Part shown: piece after piece, positions 57,996 through 64,000 of the stretch
How the letters are laid out: every line of letters begins with the position of its first letter
Numbering within the stretch: the stretch's first letter is position 1
NCBI GenBank assembly: GCA_016946835.1
Contig: JACVTC010000157.1
Location: forward strand, 62,001 to 126,000
DNA from: Neocallimastix lanati (nom. inval.)
Taxonomy: Eukaryota; Neocallimastigomycota; Neocallimastigomycetes; Neocallimastigales; Neocallimastigaceae
Reading direction: 5' to 3'
DNA: 64,000 nucleotides
Position numbers and translations under genes: made by a program
Notes under the pieces: model-generated
Database searches by the model: none
What the model saw: only the letters and a program-made list of their open reading frames with translations
Told to the model about the DNA's origin: nothing

Positions 57996-59198
57996 AACTT
58001 CCTTTAGGGTTCTCTCGCTTTTAAATTCCTTCATCAACCTATCAATTAATCTTTGAGGTTGTAGATCATCCCTTTGTTTGAATACTTCGTCCATTTGGTA
58101 CCACTTCTTAGCAGTTCCTTGTAAGTGGTTCTCAATAAAGTACAACATCTCCGTGGGCTCGCTTTGGTAGTACTTCTGATGTCTACCAAAGTACCTTTTT
58201 AATCTGTCAATAAATGATTCTACATCTCCGGTTTCACCATTGAACATTGGGATGTCTCTTTCTTACTCCGCAGGGTACTCATTCGTCATCACTACATCTT
58301 CCAACGCGCTCTTCATAAATATAGGTGGCGTGGGTAGGTGATAGGTCCCTTATCTTGCTTCTTTTGTATCTATATGTAGTGGGAAAGGTTTACTTGTTGA
58401 CGCCTGAGCCTGGTTTTGAGATTCCCAAGCCAGCTTTCCCAGTCGCTCTAGTAGGTGTACCCTTTCCCTTTCTTGGTTCGGGTCTAAGAATTCTTCAATC
58501 CGATGTATCTTTCGATCTTTTTATTCAAGGTCTTGTTGAAATTGTTTGCCTTTTATCTGGTCCTCATCCAGATAGGTTTCAATCTTCTTGATTTCGTAAT
58601 CCACTGCAGCTTCTTTGCTTTTATTCTCAGCCATCTGTTGATTAAGAAACTCCCTAACCTTCTGAAGCTCCAGCACACTAGCTTGGCTACTAGTCTCCTC
58701 CTCATCCACCCTTCTTTCGACCTCACCAAATCGTTGGTCTACCACTGGGATAAAGTGACTGAGTTCGGCTTCAATTTTAGCAAACCTAACTTCGCTCTGT
58801 GTTTACATCTGTTCAATCATAGCATCAGTTTGTTGCTGAGTACTAATCATCATGTTCTTAAACTCCTCCATCTGCTTACTCAGCAAAGCAGCAAAGTCCA
58901 TGGCTCCAGTATTGTTACTCTTGCTTGAACTTTCCCCTTGGGTAGCTCCTGGCTTGCTAGCTTCAGGTTTACTAGCCTCGGGTTTACTGGTCGCTGGTTT
59001 GGGTTTCGATGCAGCTGATTTCTCAGGAGTATTGATCGTTTTCTTATCTCATGTATTTTGGCGTCGAGTTGGAGGGGCCTCAACCGGCGTAGGACTATTC
59101 TCTGCAGACACGCTTCCCACCAAAATTTTAAATGAAGCACTCCTTGTGGTCTTCCTCGTATTTTCAGGCGCTTTGGAATTCTTGTTCTTTTTATCCAT
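57990..59198 (-). pseudogene. gag: Element G Gag, several stops, pol deleted
   Basis: Starts at the ATG 59198 (MDKKNKNSKAPENTRK). Order: Pro/Lys-rich N-terminus, coiled-coil part (VDEEETSSQASVLELQKVRE, ENKSKEAAVDYEIKKIETYL), linker, then a Gag capsid domain with FNGETGDVESFIDRLKRYF, GTAKKWY and DRLMKEFKSERTL (58247-57990). In-frame stops near 59049, 58806, 58520, 58355 and 58266 mark it as dead. It ends in the LTR at 57995. The internal region absent from the F gag is present here. Confidence 0.8.
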
Positions 59199-60289
59199 TT
59201 ACTTTTATTATTAATTTATCTAGGAATTATGGATATATTCGCTTACTTATTATTTATCTAAATAATTATAAATTCTTTCACTAACTTAAATTTACTTAAT
59301 TAATATTTATTTGTTCACTTATTTTTTTATAAGTATAATTAATAAAAACAATAAAAGAAATAAAATAAAAATATAAAAAAAATTTTTTTGAAAAATTAAA
59401 TGTATAAAAATTAATAATTTAAATAAATTATTATTTAAAAAATTTTCTTTCGCTTCCCGAGTCACTACAAATATAATTTGTATAAAAAATTACTCCCTAG
59501 ATAGCAAAAGAGGATTTTATTTGGTAAAGTACGATATTTTTATTATTAAAAATCGGTACTACCCAAATTTTTAAATTTTTAATTATTTAAATAATGTTTT
59601 TTAATTAAATTATTAATAAATAAAATTTCAGATATAAGAAATTTTTATAAAATTAAATTTTTGAATTTTTGATCAAAATTTTATTTTAAAGCCGAAATTT
59701 TTTTTTTTGAAGCAATTTTTTGTGGCTTTTTCGCTATGTATTTTGGCGTAAATTTTGTATCAAAAATTTTCTAAAAATAAACAATGAAAAAGTAAACAAA
59801 GAAAGTAAACAAACTTTTAATCTAATATTAAAAGTTTTAAAATTTACTATATATTTTTTTCTAAAACTAAACTATTCTATCAATTAAACTATTACTTAGC
59901 GTTTAAATTTTGATTAAATATTATCGGCTATTTAGTTATAAAGCGTTACTATCATAAAAGGTAGATTTATTATTAACTAATATAATGAATAATAATTATT
60001 TTAAAGTATTTTAAACGAACTAAACTAAATTAACTAAACTAAATTAACTAACTTAAACAAAATAACTAAATTAATTAAATTAAATTAACTAACTTAAATA
60101 AATTATTTAGACTAAATTTATTATCCAAAATTATTTAAATAATAATTTATCCTTTATGAAGAGTTTACATAAATTTATAATTAATTTTCATATACGTAAA
60201 TCATAAATTTATAAAATTTTATTACATTAATTAATTATTATATAATTAATTATTGAAGATTTTATTAAATCTTTACAATTATTTATTTT
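59199..60289 (-). other. Leader/LTR region upstream of element G gag
   Basis: 59885-60020 matches the R1 LTR (CTTAGCGTTTAAATTTT, TAAAGCGTTACTAT, GGTAGATTTATTATTAAC). Between it and gag lies about 450 bp not present in the 50-kb copy (59430-59880), probably an insertion. AACTAAAT-type short repeats occupy 60015-60110. Confidence 0.5.
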
Positions 60290-60900
60290 GACACGGATTA
60301 TGATGAATTTTCCAGAAATATAAACGTACTCAAAGGAAAATTAGTGATAATATAATAGCAATTATAAATAGTATAGAAGATGAAAATATAAGGAATAAAG
60401 ATAATAAAACCGCTTCTATGAACACAGAGAATATTAAAAACAAAGTTTAAAATATAAGCAAGGAAATGAATAAAGTAGAAAATGTAAACAAAAAATAACA
60501 GAAGTTAAAATTGTAAACAAAGAGATAAGCAAATTAGGAAATATAATCAATAAAAAGTAGGAAACAAACAAAGAACTATCAAAAGAAGGGAAAACGAAAG
60601 ATGATATTAAAAAAGAGTTGGATACTACAAAACATAAGAAAAAGCAATATGAAGAAGTAAAAGCGGAGACAAACGAAGGCATAAACAAGAATATATCAAG
60701 TCTTATTGTTAAAGAAGGTAATAATAACAAACTAATATAAACTTCTAATATTCCAAAGAATTCTCTGAACATTACTGGTTTTAATATAATTAAGGACTTC
60801 GATTATTTAAGAAATATTGTTTCTCTTAATAATAGAATTGATACTAAAATTGTTGAAAGAAATTATAATATATAAAAAAAATTAGAAAATTATTGTTGTA
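60290..60900 (+). pseudogene. Lys/Glu-rich coiled-coil relic of element E
   Basis: Broken frames on the plus strand read ITEVKIVNKEISKLGNIINK, KGKTKDDIKKELDTTKHKKK and IKDFDYLRNIVSLNNRIDTK. Several stops. It lies directly 5' of the hairpin-PPT-LTR of element E, so it is probably the end of that element's last ORF. The family is not recognised. Confidence 0.45.
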
Positions 60901-60977
60901 ATTTATTAATCATATTAGAAATATTATTTTCATTATTTTATTTAGTTTATATTAATTATTTTTATCCTTTTTTGGGC

Positions 60978-60998
60978 AGACTTCAAGGGATGAAGTCT
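60978..60998 (+). promoter_or_regulatory. Conserved hairpin upstream of the polypurine tract (E)
   Basis: AGACTTC pairs with GAAGTCT around the loop AAGGGAT, as in elements A and B. Confidence 0.7.
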
Positions 60999-61004
60999 AT
61001 TCTT

Positions 61005-61019
61005 AAAGCGGGGGGATTT
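61005..61019 (+). other. Polypurine tract of element E
   Basis: AAAGCGGGGGGATTT directly before TGGTACAAGACC. Confidence 0.65.
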
Positions 61020-61412
61020 TGGTACAAGACCAATTGAAATATGGAAAATACATCTCATATTTCAATAAAATAATATAAATTTATAAAATAGAAATAAATT
61101 AAATTAACCAATAAAAATTTAAAATGAGTAAAAATAAATTAATTTGTAATAAAATAAATTAGAAGAGAAGTGGTTAATAAAAGAAAGGAATTTTAGAATT
61201 AAGAATTTAAAATTGAAAATTGAAATGTAATCTACCAATAGAGTAGATAAAAATATAATTGAAATATTTAAATTAAATAAAAGATACTATAAAAAAAAAA
61301 TATAAATTTTGTAATTTAAAGTATAAATTAAAAGAAAATTAAATAAATTTCTAATTTGTGAATATTATTATATTTATATACAAAACTGAAAAATTCATCT
61401 AAAACTGTATCA
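61020..61412 (+). repeat. 3' LTR of element E
   Basis: 393 bp from TGGTACAAGACC to CTGTATCA. The start resembles the element A LTR (TGGTACGGTGCCG). No second copy is in the window, so the right end rests on the CA terminus. Confidence 0.6.
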
Positions 61413-61455
61413 AGACAAAAAATTAAAAAATTAGAATAATTAATATTATTTTATT

Positions 61456-61489
<34 letters not shown>

Positions 61490-61499
61490 AAATTGATAT

Positions 61500-61775
61500 A
61501 TAATAAATAATAAATTATCGTTAAGAATAAAATAATATTTGGTTTTAATATAAACTTTATTTATTAAAAATATTTTAATAGGTAATTACAATGTTAACAA
61601 ATTTAGAAAAATTACATTTTATTTATACTAGTTCTGGCTAGTGTCAAATATAATGAACTTTTATTACAATTAATTAAAGATGTATTTCAAATATAATGAG
61701 ATAAATTATATAACGAATATTAATATAGTAAATTTAATTTAATATATTTCAACATTAATTCTTTATATTCTAACA
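61500..61775 (-). repeat. Copia-type 3' LTR, minus orientation
   Basis: The minus strand starts TGTTAGAATATAAAG at 61775, directly after the purine run AACAGGGGAA (61776-61785). It belongs to the same LTR family as 2897-3099 (TGTTAGAATAT). The far end is uncertain. Confidence 0.5.
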
Positions 61776-61789
61776 TTCCCCTGTTAAAC

Positions 61790-62014
61790 TTAATTTTCTG
61801 TTATGTCAAAAATTATGTTTGAGAATTTTTTCATTTTAGGTCCATTAACAATTTTAGTCAAAACGTCCACTAACATTCTTTCAGTATCAATATATTCTAA
61901 TATAACTCTTTTCATTTTAATATGATCTTTGTTAAAATAGAATTTTAAATTAATATGTTTTAATTTTGAGTTTAATTGTCCATTTTCAATTATTGTTTTT
62001 TCGATAAATGTATT
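61790..62014 (-). pseudogene. Copia RNase H C-terminal fragment
   Basis: The minus strand reads LKHINLKFYFNKDHIKMKRV, ILEYIDTERMLVDVLTKIVN and GPKMKKFSNIIF, then TAA. This is the classic end of Copia pol (HI..KYHF, LEYI.TE.M.AD.LTK). It stops 14 bp before the PPT and the LTR start, so it is a genuine element end. The rest of pol is absent. Confidence 0.85.
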
Positions 62015-62029
62015 AATTATTTTTATTTA

Positions 62030-62819
62030 ACATTGTAATACTTAATAATATTTTAGTAGTTTATTATATTTTATTATTAAATTTTTATTATTAAATTTTT
62101 ATTCTAATCCAATCAAATAACTATTCTAAATGTATAAAAAGAACAAAGTAGTACAATACTTTAGTTCTCTCTCTTTTTCTTACAATTTTATTATTATATT
62201 ATTTTTTGATATTTTTGAGTTTAAATGATAAATTTAGATAATTAAATTAAAATAAAATTAGTTTAAATAATTAAATTTAAATAGTTTAAATAATAAATTA
62301 GTATAGTTTAAATAATAAAATTAGAATAGATTAAATAATAAATGTAACAAATCTTAATGTTACTTAAGATTGTTATAAGGTTTTTTACACAAAAGGTTCT
62401 CGACACTAAAGTAATTCAAAATATGTTTTATTAAAATAAGTTTTTTTTTTTATTAGTAAAAATATAAATTAATATTTTATTAATTAATCATTGTAATATT
62501 TTAAATTACTTTAAAATTAATTAATAAAAGCACAAGTAAAAAAATTTTATTATGAAATTTTACACCTATTTATAGTTTTTCAGGAAAATTAATTATTTTA
62601 AGTTATCAGTTGTTATTAGTAATTATTAGAAATAAAAGAAAATTAAAGAAAATTAAAGAAAACAAGTTTTCTTTCTAGAAAATGAATCTTAGATAAAAAA
62701 TGATAAAAAATATTAATAAAATAGATTTTTCTAGTTTTATCGGTTCAATTGTTTAACCGATAAACACTAGTATTTTCTTTAATATTCTAGTTATAATAAA
62801 TAAAAAGTTATTAAAATTT
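62030..62819. other. AT-rich spacer with foldback sequences
   Basis: No gene. A 47-bp segment at 62343-62389 starts TGTAACAAATC, like the LTR at 63266, ends TTTTTTACA and folds back (62345-62375). A second hairpin lies near 62732-62765 (TTATCGGTT/AACCGATAA). Confidence 0.45.
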
Positions 62820-62891
62820 GGAAAGATTGGGTGTCGAACCCTAAGGGTTCAGCCCGATGGTTATGGTAACTTACCATTGAACCATAGTTAC
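62820..62891 (-). pseudogene. tRNA-like relic or SINE head
   Basis: On the minus strand TGGTTCAATGGT resembles a Pol III A box. GGTTCGACACC fits the B box consensus exactly, and the two lie 44 nt apart as in a tRNA. D-stem (TGGT/ACCA) and most of the T-stem pair. The acceptor ends (GTAACTA/TCTTTCC) do not pair and no anticodon stem forms, so it is not a working tRNA. Confidence 0.4.
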
Positions 62892-63265
62892 TAATTTACT
62901 AGTTATGATGTAAAGAATAATAATTAATTTTTATTAAAATAAAAAATAATTATTAATCTTTATTAAATAAAATAATAATTATTTAATAAAATTTATTAAC
63001 TTTATTATAAAATATTTTTAATATAAAATTATTATTAATAATTTAAAATTAATATTGTAAAATTATTATTCTTTATCATTGTATTAATTAATAATATTAA
63101 AATAATTAAACATTAATATTTTTTATATTTGTTAAAATTCATTTGATAATTATATGTTAAGTTTTAATTTAAATAATTGTTACATTAATATAATTTTAAA
63201 CAAATCTAATATAAATTATAGAATTATAATTTAGAAATAATTATAAAATTATATTAAAATCATAA
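62892..63265. other. AT-rich spacer
   Basis: Nothing recognised. Confidence 0.6.
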
Positions 63266-63808
63266 TGTAACAAATCAAATGAAAAAAGAATAATTAATAT
63301 TTAAAAAATTAATTAAAATAAAACAATGTCATGTATAATTGACATTGTTTAAATAAAACAAATGTTAATTGAAGTTTTCCGATTGGAAAATATCGGTTTT
63401 TATTCAATTAACATATGATCAATTTTATTAATAATTGATCATTAAACTTTTTAGGTTTTTCTCCCAAATCTTTTCCTAAAAAGTTATTCATTAAGATTTG
63501 GAACTTTACTATAAATAATTCTTGATTTTCTTTATTTTGAAAATCAAGAGTTATTATTATAAGAATATAATTATAATAATAAACAAAATAAATTTTTAAT
63601 TTTTTAAAAATAACAAAATCTAAATAAAAATTATTTTTAATAAAAAATATTTTAATAAAAATTTTATTTGAACTAATCTCTTATAATAAACTCCTACCCT
63701 ATTTTAAGTTTCGTTAAGTATTTTCTTTTTTTTTAATTTCTCGATTAATATTAGTATTAATTGTAGAAAAGGGTTAAATTTAATTAAGTTTAAATTTAAT
63801 TCTTTACA
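63266..63808 (+). repeat. Solo LTR related to D
   Basis: 543 bp, TGTAACAAATC to TTCTTTACA (ends TGTAA/TTACA), flanked by ATAA on both sides (63262-63265, 63809-63812). It contains TATAAATA followed by a hairpin with perfect arms CTTGATTTTC/GAAAATCAAG (63521-63548). The hairpin's 3' flank, AAGAGTTATTATT, is also present in the D LTR. Confidence 0.65.
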
Positions 63809-63917
63809 ATAATAACTCTTATTTATAAAAAAAAAAAAATATATAGTAATAATAATAATAGAAATAGTAATAATAATAGTAATAATAATAGATAAAATAG
63901 TAATAATTATAATAATA

Positions 63918-63968
<51 letters not shown>

Positions 63969-64000
63969 ATATAATATACTGCTCTAACAATATATTTTAG
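63809..64000. other. Microsatellite and poly(A) at the window end
   Basis: AAT/AGT repeats (63847-63920) and an A45 tract (63921-63965). No gene. Confidence 0.7.

Noticed and set aside
60434-60772. Phe/Ser-rich minus-strand ORF
   Set aside because: Antisense of a Lys/Glu-rich coiled-coil relic that ends at the element E hairpin and PPT.
1-64000. CRISPR arrays, bacterial operons, riboswitches
   Set aside because: No spaced identical repeats of that type; spliced gene, nuclear tRNA and LTR elements mark the DNA as eukaryotic.

Overview
The window is eukaryotic, extremely AT-rich, and dominated by retroelements. Long A/T homopolymers (20-45 nt), (AAT)n microsatellites, asparagine runs in proteins, a canonical GT-AG intron, a nuclear tRNA gene, Ty3/gypsy and Copia elements and a Mutator-like (MULE) transposase relic are all visible. 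This combination fits an anaerobic gut fungus (Neocallimastigomycota) best. A dictyostelid-like AT-rich protist cannot be excluded, because no host marker gene is present. The organism call is inference.

Layout. 1-3100: AT-rich spacer and a short Copia-type non-autonomous LTR element (1372-3099). 5035-5117: tRNA-Leu(CAA) on the minus strand, with a solo LTR (type C) starting 13 bp upstream of its 5' end. 6990-17398: a stack of LTR elements. It holds a truncated B LTR, a nearly intact Ty3/gypsy element A (7123-15155), a B solo LTR, a C solo LTR, a D solo LTR and a 49-bp palindrome made of B-LTR ends. Neighbours are separated by 4-5 bp CATA or CATG(T). 17350-26231: Ty3/gypsy element B, a sister of A, decayed by nonsense codons and frameshifts. 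27-34 kb: Copia fragments on both strands, solo LTRs and a gypsy integrase relic. 34-40 kb: gene-free simple-sequence DNA. 39977-40661: the only convincing host gene, a two-exon four-helix membrane protein. 42-43.5 kb: MULE relic. 44.8-51 kb: two gypsy relics on the minus strand (A-like pol, then family F gag-pol with its LTR). 51.5-55.3 kb: an unusual unit with RNase H fused to a coiled-coil tail, then a coiled-coil plus Gag-like ORF. 55.4-61.4 kb: triplet repeats, telomere-like CCCTAA motifs, gag fragments of family F/G and the 3' end of a further gypsy element (E). 61.5-64 kb: Copia 3' end, a tRNA-like relic and a solo LTR.

How the parts work together. In element A, Gag (7925-9136) ends with a zinc knuckle. 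Its stop is preceded by a canonical -1 frameshift signal (TTTAAAC, 6-nt spacer, 7-bp stem) that leads into protease-RT-RNase H-integrase. Element B carries the same signal with a compensated stem. A, B and E share a small hairpin just 5' of the polypurine tract. A is primed by the 3' end of tRNA-Lys(CUU). The Copia elements carry a primer site matching the anticodon region of the same tRNA, implying a half-tRNA primer. Apart from A, nearly everything mobile here is broken.
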